DNA of 8,329 bases from an uncultured Angelakisella sp. (GCA_937914895.1 CALGIL010000174.1:1-8329); one strand, 5' to 3'; counted from the stretch's first letter, positions 1 through 6,687 are shown. Numbers and translations are program-made. The notes: generated by a model from the letters alone, not told the origin.

Positions 1-83
1 TGCTTTCCCATGTTTTTGGCGGCATTTGCCGAGGGCTTCTTTCCTGGGGGAGCTAACCGCAGCCGCCAGACGCGGTCGGGGGC

Positions 84-176
84 ATGGGGCGCGACTAGCC
101 CCATCCTTGTTCGTCTCAAGGGGGGTCCGGGGGTTTCCCCCGGCGGGTTTTGCCACTTTTGCCCGGACAAAAGTGG
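84..176. repeat. Cluster of three perfect inverted repeats
   Basis: Three perfect stem-loops lie within 93 bases. The first pairs ATGGGGC (84-90) with GCCCCAT (98-104) around a 7-base loop. The second pairs CCGGGGG (127-133) with CCCCCGG (137-143) around TTT. The third pairs CCACTTTTG (153-161) with CAAAAGTGG (168-176) around CCCGGA. None is followed by a clean T-tract on either strand, so they are not ordinary intrinsic terminators. A dispersed palindromic (REP-like) intergenic element is the favoured reading. That is inference, because only one copy is in the window. Confidence 0.5.
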
Positions 177-342
177 GAAAAGGCAGACTCGGCTATGAAG
201 TATAGCTATGAGAAGAAAAACACCCCGTAGGGCCTCCCCGGCAGAAAACCCTGCCCGCCAGGATACAAAAGACTTCCGGCAGGTATCCCCGCCGCAGGCG
301 ATATAAGGTTCGGGACTGCTGTCCCATAGCATAAAAAAGCAT

Positions 343-386
343 AAAAAAACAGCCCCGCGTTTTCCTCAGGTGGAAACGGGGGTTGT
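343..386 (-). terminator. Rho-independent terminator of the minus-strand operon
   Basis: Read on the minus strand, the arm at 386-372 (ACAACCCCCGTTTCC) pairs with the arm at 365-349 (GGAAAACGCGGGGCTGT), with one mismatch and two single-base bulges and a 6-base loop. The hairpin is followed directly by a run of seven T (349-343). It begins about 34 bases after the stop codon of the sortase frame at 420, so it is well placed to end the operon transcript. Confidence 0.85.
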
Positions 387-419
387 TTTGTCATATCCTA
401 TGGATGTTGGATGGGGCCG

Positions 420-2702
420 TTAGGTCTTGTCTGAAGAGGAACCCTGGTCGCCGCTGCCCTTGGCCGCATTGCCTTCGCCGCTCTCTTCGCCGCCGTCACC
501 GGAGCTCTCGGAGGTGCTGGAGGAAGGACTGGAGGAGCTGGGGCTGGAGGGCGTCTCCTCAAGGCGCTTGATTTCGGCGCTGAGGACGGACCAGGTGGGG
601 AAGTCGGAAAGGGTGATGCCCAGCTGCCGGGCCTTTTCCTTGCGCTGGGTGATAAGAGCTTTCAGCCGGGCCAGCTCCTCGGCGGTGTACACGCCGGCCT
701 GGCGGTCGCCCTCACCCAAAAACTGCTTGCCGTCGCTGCTTTGGAAGAGCTCGTTTATCTGCTGCTGGGGGCCCGAGGCCTGCCGGGTCGCGGACTCGGC
801 AGCCTTAACGGTATCGATGGCCTCCCGGATGACCTCCCAGGTGGACGCCTGGTCCACCTGGCTTTGCAGCTCCTGGGCGTAGGTCCTTGAGGGGCTGGAG
901 CCCGGAATGACGGTGGCGTACCCCGCCAGGGTGCGGATCTCGCTGGCCGCAAGGGCCGTGCGCTGCTCCTTGATGGCGTCCAGCTCCGCCGTGGTCATGC
1001 CGGTTTGGGCGTCGCTGGGCATCAGCCACTTGCGGTTTTGGGTCTTGGCAATATACGCCTTCAGTTCGTCCAGGGTGGGCGTCTGGGCGGCGCCCTCCCT
1101 TCGGACGATCTCCGCCAGCAGGCTTTGCCAGTTGGAGTAGCTGCGGGCGTCCCGGTCGCTGAGGCCCGCAGCCGCGGCCCGTTCCTTCCGCTTGGTCACC
1201 AGGGCCCGCAGGGTGCTGGTGGTGGCGTCGGAGGTAATGTCATCCGCCTCCAGCCAGGGCTGGTTGCTGTTTACATACTCGGTCAGCGCCTGACTGGGCT
1301 GCCCCTGCTTCTGCTCCATCAGCTCCTGGATCTGGCGCCAGCTGGTGGCGCCGGCAATCTCGTCCTGGGTCAGGATGGCCCGGGCCTCGGCCTTGCGCTC
1401 GGCGATAAGGTCCAGCCTGTCGCTGAGGCTGCCGCTCTCCCGCTCGGAGGAGGTGAGCCATTTCTGGAAGTCCTCCTTTCGGGCGCGGATGAGGGCGGCC
1501 ATGGTGTCCACGTCGGTCTGCTGCTCATCATAGGTGAGGTAGACCGCCGCGTCGGCCTTGCGCTGGGCGGCCACGGTCTGCTTTTCCGCGTCGGACAGGG
1601 AGGTCCGCTCGTTTTCGGTCAGCCACTGCTCCAGCAGCTTCTTCTGCTCGGCCTCCTGCTGGGCCTTCAGCTCCGCCTCCTGCTTTTTGGCCAGGGCCGC
1701 GTACCACTCCTGGGGCATAACGGGGCTGGTGTTCAGGGTGGCGCCGGCGGTGTCCACGGTCTTGTCCTCGCCCTGGCGCACCTTGCGGGCGAAAATCACC
1801 AGCCGGGCGATGCGGTCGCCCTCGCTGCTCTTAAAGGAATAGTCGCAGGTGGACAGGGTCAGGATATGGTCGCTTTCTTTGACGTCCACCTTGGTGTTAA
1901 TCAGGCTGCGCTCCCGGATCTTATTGATGTAATCGGTCATGCCGGTAAAGCCGGTGTCCTTTAGGTTATCCTTATCAATAAAGTTGTGGTAGTTAAAGGT
2001 GGGGTCGTTTTTCTTGCACAGCACCACGCCGAAGATCTTATACGCGCCGTCCTCGTAGACGGTGTCGTAGTTGATAAGGGGGTGCTGCTGGTAGTAGGCC
2101 AGAGACTTATATCCCAGCAGGGGCCCAAAAATCTGCCCGTCGTCCATGTTGTGCCCGTAGATGACGGTGTTGGTGCTGGGCTTGTGCTGGTCCACCCGGT
2201 AATCCACAAAGGGCACGCCGTGCTGGTTGCTGGCCTGGGAGAAATCCCGGCGCTCGTAATAGGTGTTGTCCTGGCCCTGGACCACCACATAGTCCACAAT
2301 GGTATCCGGGATGTTAATCCACCCCGCCACGTCCTCGTTCATCATCCAAAGGCCGGCAAATTTGTCCTGATAGTCGGCGGGGTAGCCCTCCACGTCGTCG
2401 CGATTGACCCACTGGCCGTAGTAATTTCCGGCCATGTTCTCGGCCCATTTGGCGTAGTTGACGGATTCCATCTTGACGCTGACGATGTAGACCACGCAGA
2501 CGATAAAGATGGCCAGGCACAGCAGCACCACGCTCAGACGCAGCCAGTCCGATTTGTCCATTTCGCCGGATTTAATCTTTTGAAACAGATTTTTCCCCGT
2601 TTTTTTGGCGGGGGCCCGGCCCCTGGCGGCGGACGACCGGGCGGAAGAAACCGGGGGCCCTCCTGCCGTCGCTCTTCTGCGGGGTTTTGAAAACATAGCC
2701 AT
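420..2702 (-). other. srtB: Class B sortase module, possible independent translation unit from ATG 2702
   Basis: The sortase portion has its own plausible start. ATG 2702 (protein begins MAMFSKPRRR) is preceded by AAAGGA with a 10-base gap. Starting there gives a 760-residue protein with normal sortase B topology: a basic N-terminus inside, a membrane helix at about residues 57-76, and the catalytic domain and long C-terminal extension outside. Known SrtB enzymes are about 230-300 residues, so the extra length is almost all C-terminal repeats. It is listed as a module because no stop codon separates it from the CinA-like frame. I think independent translation is more likely than only a 1216-residue fusion, but both could be made. 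Confidence 0.6.
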
Positions 2703-4070
2703 GAATGTGTTTTCCTTTCCATCATGATCGCCCTGTCGCTGGGGCACAATGCGGCCTCCCGCGCCCAGGGCCATTCCGCCCGGCAGCACGCCGGGGTAGT
2801 GGTTGGTGTACAGCCGGAGCATATGAAAAGCCTGCAGGCAGGCAATGCTTCTGATGGTGTCGCGGTCGGCGCCCTGACCCTGAAGGTTCAGCGTCTTGAC
2901 CCAGACCTCTTTTCCGTCGGTGATGGCCACATAGACAAGGCCGATGGGCTTATCCTCGTCGGCGCCGGGGCCGGGGTTGCCCACAATGGCGGCACCCAGC
3001 TGGGTACCCCCCAGCTTTTTGGCGCCCACCGCCATGGCCACGGCCGCCTGGCGGCTGATGGCGCCGTGCTGGCCCAGCAGCTTTTGCGAAACGCCCAGCC
3101 GCTGGACCTTTACTTTATTGGAGTAGGCGGCCACAACCGCGGCCACTTTATCGGCCCCCGGGGCCTGGGCCAACAGCTCCTCCGGCATTCCGGCGCAGCA
3201 GCCGTCCGCCAGGGTAACCCGGAGCCGGGCGGCCTCCATCTCCCGCGCCAGCACCTGGGACAGAGTCTCCTCCCGGTCGCTGTAACAGTACGCCCCCAGG
3301 GCGTCCCGGGCGGCGCGGACGCCCCGCTGACAAAGCGCGCCGGCCTCCGCCTGGCTGGCCCCTCTGGCCGCCAGGCGAATGGTCCAGTCGCCCCTGTCCT
3401 GGGTATAGCCCACCCGCAGGTCCAGGGACCGCGGGATTTTTTGCAGCATGTCGGGGATGGGCGTGTCCCCGATGCCCACTGCCTTCAGGACGGCCACGGC
3501 CTCACGGGACTGCCCGTCGGCGGGCTCCATTCGGACTTCGCCGGCGGCCTGTGCGGCCTGGCGGCGCAGCAGCTCGCCAATGCCCCCCTGGAACAGCTGG
3601 ACCAGCTCGCTGGGCGAAAGGGGCAGCACCATCAGCAGCTGGCGCTGGGCGGCCAGGGCATAGCCCTGCACAAGCCCCCCGCCGCCCAGGTGCAGCGCGC
3701 CCCGGGGGGCGCTGGCAAAGGCGCGCAGCTGCCCTTCGGTCAGGGCCGCGCCGGTTTTGGCGGCATGGTCCCGCAGGCGGCCAAGATCCGCCTCGCGGAG
3801 CTCCAGAGGAAGGCCAAGCCCCTTCGATACCACGGCGTTGACGGCCTCCATGGCCTCGGGCTGGGGCGGGGTAAGCAGTAAAATCAGCTCGCAGGAGCGG
3901 GTGGCGTCCTCCACGGCGGAAAACAAGCGGGCCTCGTCGGCGTCCGCCAAAACAGGATTTTGCACATCCACATGCAGGCGCTGCAATTCCGCAAGCAGAA
4001 AGTCGTAGCTTGCGTCAAAAAAGGCCTGGTGCCGCGGCAAAACGCCGGCGGCGATGATTTGTGCCTTCAT
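420..4070 (-). CDS. srtB: Degenerate CinA-like protein fused in frame to a class B sortase with repeat tail
   Basis: This uninterrupted frame encodes 1216 residues. Residues 1-446 resemble CinA: an N-terminal MoCF-like fold, then a C-terminal PncC-like domain recognised by AAYSNKVK (314-321), GVSQKLLGQHGAIS (326-339), GPGADEDKP (367-375) and IGLVYVAI (376-383). Residues 457-765 are a class B sortase. They comprise a basic cytoplasmic head, one membrane helix (about 513-532), and a catalytic domain with His640 (VIYGHNM), Cys742 (LTLSTCDY) and probable Arg756 (ARLVIFAR). Residues 786-815 look like a charged helix, 816-1172 are five diverged repeats, and 1173-1216 are Ser-rich and acidic. ATG 4070 is preferred over an upstream TTG (4097) because AAGGAG lies 8 bases before it. 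Sortases of this class are transpeptidases acting outside the membrane on a substrate not found here. CinA and sortase are normally separate proteins, and a second start at 2702 suggests two products. This is the last gene of the operon, and the fusion could be real or reflect a lost stop codon. Confidence 0.75.
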   Translation of the reverse strand: MKAQIIAAGVLPRHQAFFDASYDFLLAELQRLHVDVQNPVLADADEARLFSAVEDATRSCELILLLTPPQPEAMEAVNAVVSKGLGLPLELREADLGRLRDHAAKTGAALTEGQLRAFASAPRGALHLGGGGLVQGYALAAQRQLLMVLPLSPSELVQLFQGGIGELLRRQAAQAAGEVRMEPADGQSREAVAVLKAVGIGDTPIPDMLQKIPRSLDLRVGYTQDRGDWTIRLAARGASQAEAGALCQRGVRAARDALGAYCYSDREETLSQVLAREMEAARLRVTLADGCCAGMPEELLAQAPGADKVAAVVAAYSNKVKVQRLGVSQKLLGQHGAISRQAAVAMAVGAKKLGGTQLGAAIVGNPGPGADEDKPIGLVYVAITDGKEVWVKTLNLQGQGADRDTIRSIACLQAFHMLRLYTNHYPGVLPGGMALGAGGRIVPQRQGDHDGKENTFMAMFSKPRRRATAGGPPVSSARSSAARGRAPAKKTGKNLFQKIKSGEMDKSDWLRLSVVLLCLAIFIVCVVYIVSVKMESVNYAKWAENMAGNYYGQWVNRDDVEGYPADYQDKFAGLWMMNEDVAGWINIPDTIVDYVVVQGQDNTYYERRDFSQASNQHGVPFVDYRVDQHKPSTNTVIYGHNMDDGQIFGPLLGYKSLAYYQQHPLINYDTVYEDGAYKIFGVVLCKKNDPTFNYHNFIDKDNLKDTGFTGMTDYINKIRERSLINTKVDVKESDHILTLSTCDYSFKSSEGDRIARLVIFARKVRQGEDKTVDTAGATLNTSPVMPQEWYAALAKKQEAELKAQQEAEQKKLLEQWLTENERTSLSDAEKQTVAAQRKADAAVYLTYDEQQTDVDTMAALIRARKEDFQKWLTSSERESGSLSDRLDLIAERKAEARAILTQDEIAGATSWRQIQELMEQKQGQPSQALTEYVNSNQPWLEADDITSDATTSTLRALVTKRKERAAAAGLSDRDARSYSNWQSLLAEIVRREGAAQTPTLDELKAYIAKTQNRKWLMPSDAQTGMTTAELDAIKEQRTALAASEIRTLAGYATVIPGSSPSRTYAQELQSQVDQASTWEVIREAIDTVKAAESATRQASGPQQQINELFQSSDGKQFLGEGDRQAGVYTAEELARLKALITQRKEKARQLGITLSDFPTWSVLSAEIKRLEETPSSPSSSSPSSSTSESSGDGGEESGEGNAAKGSGDQGSSSDKT
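555..1625 (-). repeat. Five diverged protein repeats in the sortase C-terminal extension
   Basis: Residues 816-1172 of the long frame split into five units, starting at W816, W871, W939, W1015 and F1117. Each starts with a W/F-L pair (WLT, WLT, WLE, WLM, FLG). About 15-20 residues later comes a helix-like motif with a basic centre (AAQRKADAA, IAERKAEAR, VTKRKERAA, KEQRTALAA, ITQRKEKAR). In units 2-5 a W-x-x-(I/L) helix follows (SWRQIQELM, NWQSLLAEI, TWEVIREAI, TWSVLSAEI), matched in unit 1 by TMAALIRA. Unit length varies from about 55 to 102 residues. They are probably helical and should lie outside the cell. I do not recognise the family. Confidence 0.6.
2703..2720 (-). promoter_or_regulatory. 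Internal ribosome binding site ahead of the sortase module
   Basis: On the minus strand GGAAAGGAAA (2720-2711) provides an AAAGGA core (2718-2713) 10 bases before ATG 2702. A second in-frame ATG at 2696 would lie 16 bases away, which is too far. An alternative-frame TGA sits just upstream at 2724-2722. A one-base frame change in the CinA-like part would therefore end that protein immediately before this site, as in a normal gene junction. Confidence 0.55.
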
Positions 4071-4078
4071 CCAAAACA

Positions 4079-4084
4079 CTCCTT
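4079..4084 (-). promoter_or_regulatory. Ribosome binding site setting the CinA-like start at 4070
   Basis: AAGGAG on the minus strand lies 8 bases before ATG 4070. The alternative TTG at 4097 lies upstream of this site and has no comparable site of its own. Confidence 0.8.
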
Positions 4085-4139
4085 CGCTTGTGACCAAAAC
4101 CGGTGCGGCAATGCGTCACCGACGAAAGGCCATTCCTGA

Positions 4140-5336
4140 TTATACAGGTTCCCGCGTCGTTTGTCCAAGGGAAAGTATCTCCTGCCGGGCGCCGTCCACC
4201 GCCTGGGTCAAAAGGGCGGGGTCCAGGGCCATGGCCGCCTCAATCTCCTCCACGGCGCGTACCCGGGGCCGGGTGCGGGGGTGCCGGGGCGTAAAGACGG
4301 TGCAGCAGTCCTCAAAGGGGAGGATAGAGGTGTCAAAGGTGCCAAGCTTTCGGGCAAGCCCCACAATTTCCTCCTTGTCCATGCCGATAAGGGGGCGTAG
4401 CACCGGCAGACGGGTGACCGTGTCGGTGCAGGCCAGGGCCTGCAGGGTCTGGCTGGCCACCTGGCCCAGGCTTTCGCCGGTGACAAGGCCGCCGCAGTTT
4501 TCCCCCAGGGCAATCTGTTCGGCAATGCGCATCATGTACCGGCGCATAAGGATGGTAAAGTAATCCTCCGGGCCGTCCCGGCGCAGGGTCTCCTGAATGG
4601 CGGTAAAGGGCACCACAAACAGGCGGATCTGTCCGGTGTAGGCCGTCATAATCTTAGCCAGATCCACCACCTTTTGCCGGGCGCGGTCGCTGGTGTAGGG
4701 GGGCGCGGCAAAGTGGACGGCTATGAGCTCCAGCCCGCGCTTTGCCATCATGCAGCCGGCCACGGGGCTGTCGATGCCGCCCGAGAGCAGCAGGGCGGCC
4801 CTGCCGCCGGTGCCCACGGGGATGCCCCCCGCACCGGGCAGCTGGTCGGTGTGGATGTAGGCGGCGGTCTCCCGCACCTCCACCGTCACCGTCACGTCAG
4901 GGTGGTGGACGTCCACCGTCAGATGGGGGTAGGCCGACAAAAGGGCCTCGCCCAGCTCCCGGCAGATGGCGGGGGAGTCCATGGGAAAGTGCTTATCCGA
5001 CCGCTTGGCGGTCACCTTAAAGGTTTTGGCCCGAGCAAGGTCGCCGGCCAGGTACTCCACGGCGTCCCGGCGGATGCAGTCCCAGTCCTTGGGGGACACC
5101 CGGGCACGGCACAGGGCCGCTATGCCAAACACCTGGCTCAGGCGGCGCACCGCCTCCCCCATGTCCGCGTCCCCCTGGGGCCGTACATAAATGGTAGACT
5201 GGCTCTTCCAGAACTGAAAAGATCCCAGGGGGGCCAGTCTTCGTTTTGCGTTTTGAATGGTCATGTCCTCAAAGGTGTGGCGGTTAAGTCCTTTCAGGAC
5301 CATTTCGCCGCCCTTTAGCAGTATGATTTCGTCCAT
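4140..5336 (-). CDS. thiI: tRNA 4-thiouridine synthase ThiI (short form without rhodanese domain)
   Basis: This cytoplasmic enzyme of 398 residues activates uridine 8 of tRNA with ATP and receives persulfide sulfur to form 4-thiouridine. Some homologues also serve thiazole synthesis. The N-terminal ferredoxin-like/THUMP part (about 1-165) starts with ILLKGGEMVLKG. The PP-loop ATPase motif LLLSGGIDSPVAG is at about 182-194, and the family signature TGESLGQVASQT is at 286-297. A Cys pair (C344-C345 in FEDCCTVFTP) sits where ThiI proteins keep a conserved cysteine. The protein ends soon after, so the C-terminal rhodanese domain of E. coli ThiI is absent, as in Bacillus-type ThiI, which works directly with a partner desulfurase. 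ATG 5336 is chosen because AGGAGG lies 7 bases before it; the in-frame TTG at 5342 almost touches that site. It lies 34 bases downstream of the desulfurase gene in the same operon. Confidence 0.95.
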   Translation of the reverse strand: MDEIILLKGGEMVLKGLNRHTFEDMTIQNAKRRLAPLGSFQFWKSQSTIYVRPQGDADMGEAVRRLSQVFGIAALCRARVSPKDWDCIRRDAVEYLAGDLARAKTFKVTAKRSDKHFPMDSPAICRELGEALLSAYPHLTVDVHHPDVTVTVEVRETAAYIHTDQLPGAGGIPVGTGGRAALLLSGGIDSPVAGCMMAKRGLELIAVHFAAPPYTSDRARQKVVDLAKIMTAYTGQIRLFVVPFTAIQETLRRDGPEDYFTILMRRYMMRIAEQIALGENCGGLVTGESLGQVASQTLQALACTDTVTRLPVLRPLIGMDKEEIVGLARKLGTFDTSILPFEDCCTVFTPRHPRTRPRVRAVEEIEAAMALDPALLTQAVDGARQEILSLGQTTREPV

Positions 5337-5343
5337 GGGCAAA

Positions 5344-5349
5344 CCTCCT
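5344..5349 (-). promoter_or_regulatory. Ribosome binding site of thiI
   Basis: AGGAGG on the minus strand, 7 bases before ATG 5336. It rules out the TTG at 5342, which begins one base after it. Confidence 0.85.
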
Positions 5350-5370
5350 CAGTTCCGGCGGGGGCGGGGC

Positions 5371-6507
5371 CTAGCGGCGGCCCGCCAGGGTGCGAAGCCC
5401 CTCCGCCAGCGTCCGGCAGAAGGCGTCCACGTCCTCCGGGGTGTTTTCCTCCGAAAAGCTGACCCGCAGCGCGCCGTCGATGCGGTCCCGGGGCAGCCCC
5501 ATGGCGGCCAGCACGTGGCTGGGCCTGCCTTTAGCGCAGGCGGAGCCGCTGGAGACATAGATGTCCGATTCCTCCAAAAAATGGATCATCACCTCGGAGC
5601 GCACCGAGGGAATGGAGAGATTCATAATATAGGGTGCCGCGTTTATGGGCGAATTGATGCAGACGCCCGGGATTTGGGAACATTTTTCTCGCAGCAGGCG
5701 CGAAAGCGTTTCCATTTTCTGCCAGTTTTTGTCATGCTCCCGCCACAAAAGCTGTGCCGCCAGGCCAAAGCCGCAGATGGCCGGGGTGTTTTCGGTGCCG
5801 GGGTGCAGTCCCCGCTCCTGGCCGGAGCCGTAGTACAGGGGCGCCAGCCGGACGCCCTGGGCGGCGTACAGCAGGGCCGCGCCCTTGGGCCCGTGGATTT
5901 TGTGGGCGCTGGCGGTCAACAGATCCACCCCCATGCGCCGGGGGTTTAGGGGCAGCTTGCAAAAGGCCTGCACCCCGTCGCAGTGGACCCGGACGCCGGG
6001 GTGCTTCTCCTTTGCCAGGCGGGCAATGGCTTCCAGGTCGTTGATGGCGCCGGTCTCGCTGTTCACCGCCATCACCGACACAAGGGCGGTGCGCCCGTCC
6101 ACCTGGTCGGCCACCGCCCGGGGGTCCACGGTGCCGTCGGGCCGGGGGGCGGCATACGCCACCTCGTACCCCTCCGCCGCCAGCTGCCGCGCCGGCGCCA
6201 GCACCGATTCATGCTCTATCTGGGTGGTGACGATTTTATCGCCGGCCCGTTTGTTGCCGCGGCAGTACCCCAAAATGGCCAAATTGTTGGACTCGCTGCC
6301 GCAGGAGGTAAACAGAAGCTCCCCGGGGGCGGCGGACAGCACGGCGGCCAGCTGCTCCCGGGCTTCCTTTACCGCCTGCTCCGCCAAAAATCCCTTGCGG
6401 TGCAAAGAGGATGGGTTGCCGTACTCCCGGGTCATCATCTCCACCATGCGGCCGGCCACTTCCGGGCGGACCCTGGTGGTGGCGCTGTTGTCCAGATAAA
6501 CCTCCAA
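5371..6507 (-). CDS. Cysteine desulfurase, NifS/IscS family, PLP-dependent
   Basis: This enzyme of 378 residues removes sulfur from L-cysteine, giving alanine and an enzyme-bound persulfide, and works in the cytoplasm. The start MEVYLDNSATT is the typical family N-terminus. Visible motifs are SGSESNN-like TSCGSESNN (67-75), IEHES with His99 that stacks on the cofactor, HCDGVQAF with Asp177 and Gln180, SAHKIHGPKG with the PLP lysine Lys203, GTEN (237-240), and SSGSAC with the sulfur-accepting Cys324. The short Cys loop resembles IscS/NifS group I enzymes. Start TTG 6507 is chosen because AAGGAGG lies 10 bases before it and the family N-terminus begins there; residues further upstream (GPCRAGKWRRR) look noncoding. 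It is first in the operon, directly before thiI, so it is probably the dedicated sulfur donor for ThiI, comparable to the Bacillus nifZ-thiI pair. Iron-sulfur cluster supply remains possible. Confidence 0.95.
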   Translation of the reverse strand: MEVYLDNSATTRVRPEVAGRMVEMMTREYGNPSSLHRKGFLAEQAVKEAREQLAAVLSAAPGELLFTSCGSESNNLAILGYCRGNKRAGDKIVTTQIEHESVLAPARQLAAEGYEVAYAAPRPDGTVDPRAVADQVDGRTALVSVMAVNSETGAINDLEAIARLAKEKHPGVRVHCDGVQAFCKLPLNPRRMGVDLLTASAHKIHGPKGAALLYAAQGVRLAPLYYGSGQERGLHPGTENTPAICGFGLAAQLLWREHDKNWQKMETLSRLLREKCSQIPGVCINSPINAAPYIMNLSIPSVRSEVMIHFLEESDIYVSSGSACAKGRPSHVLAAMGLPRDRIDGALRVSFSEENTPEDVDAFCRTLAEGLRTLAGRR

Positions 6508-6517
6508 CTGGCGGCTG

Positions 6518-6524
6518 CCTCCTT
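6518..6524 (-). promoter_or_regulatory. Ribosome binding site deciding the TTG start of the cysteine desulfurase
   Basis: AAGGAGG on the minus strand lies 10 bases before TTG 6507. No ATG lies between it and the conserved N-terminal VYLDNSATT, so a TTG start is the best fit. Confidence 0.75.
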
Positions 6525-6544
6525 CATAAAGAGAGGGCCTCCGT

Positions 6545-6578
6545 CGCCATTTTCCGGCCCGGCAGGGGCCAAAAGGCG
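6545..6578 (-). promoter_or_regulatory. Strong hairpin in the operon leader
   Basis: In the 5' leader of the desulfurase operon, CGCC (6545-6548), TTTT (6550-6553) and GGCCC (6556-6560) pair with GGGCC (6566-6570), AAAA (6571-6574) and GGCG (6575-6578). This gives 13 base pairs with two small bulges and a 5-base loop. No T-run follows in the transcript direction, so it is not a plain terminator. It could stabilise the mRNA or serve in leader control; no known riboswitch class was recognised. Confidence 0.4.
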
Positions 6579-6603
6579 GCAAAAGACCCGTTTAAACAGT
6601 CCC

Positions 6604-6632
6604 ATTATACTGCAAGTCCCGATGCATTTCAA
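6604..6632 (-). promoter_or_regulatory. Sigma-A-type promoter of the desulfurase-thiI-cinA/sortase operon
   Basis: On the minus strand a -35 box TTGAAA (6632-6627, five of six consensus bases) and a perfect -10 box TATAAT (6609-6604) are separated by exactly 17 bases. Transcription would begin near 6597, giving a leader of about 90 nt before the TTG start at 6507. Confidence 0.85.
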
Positions 6633-6687
6633 TTCCAAAACCCACAAAGAAAACAGGAAAACCTTGTGAGAAATATTGCTTTTCCTA

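Larger units (their letters stand above)
1..419. other. Gene-free region downstream of the sortase operon
   Basis: No reading frame here has both a ribosome binding site and recognisable protein character. The two 62-codon frames (10-198 plus, 206-394 minus) run through hairpins or the terminator and look like chance frames in GC-rich DNA. The region holds three closely spaced perfect hairpins (84-104, 127-143, 153-176). Between about 240 and 325 there are smaller inverted repeats, including GGGAC/GTCCC at 312-325. The minus-strand operon terminator lies at 343-386. The gene to the left is outside the window, so it is unknown whether the hairpins serve it. Confidence 0.6.

Noticed and set aside
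10..198. Small plus-strand frame in the left intergenic region
   Set aside because: It passes through all three perfect hairpins and has no ribosome binding site, so the DNA structure explains it better than a protein does.
312..325. Hairpin GGGAC-TGCT-GTCCC considered as a plus-strand terminator
   Set aside because: It is followed by an A-rich run on the plus strand, not T, and there is no plus-strand gene upstream in the window.
206..394. Small minus-strand frame after the operon
   Set aside because: It starts upstream of, and reads through, the operon terminator; no plausible product.
1005..1964. Plus-strand frame of 319 codons opposite the sortase repeats
   Set aside because: Its L/G-rich composition mirrors the helical repeats on the other strand, and no domain is recognisable.
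2724..3881. Long plus-strand frame of 385 codons opposite the CinA-like region
   Set aside because: It is antisense to recognisable CinA-like sequence, has low-complexity G/H/Q/L-rich composition typical of GC-rich shadow frames, and shows no known domain.
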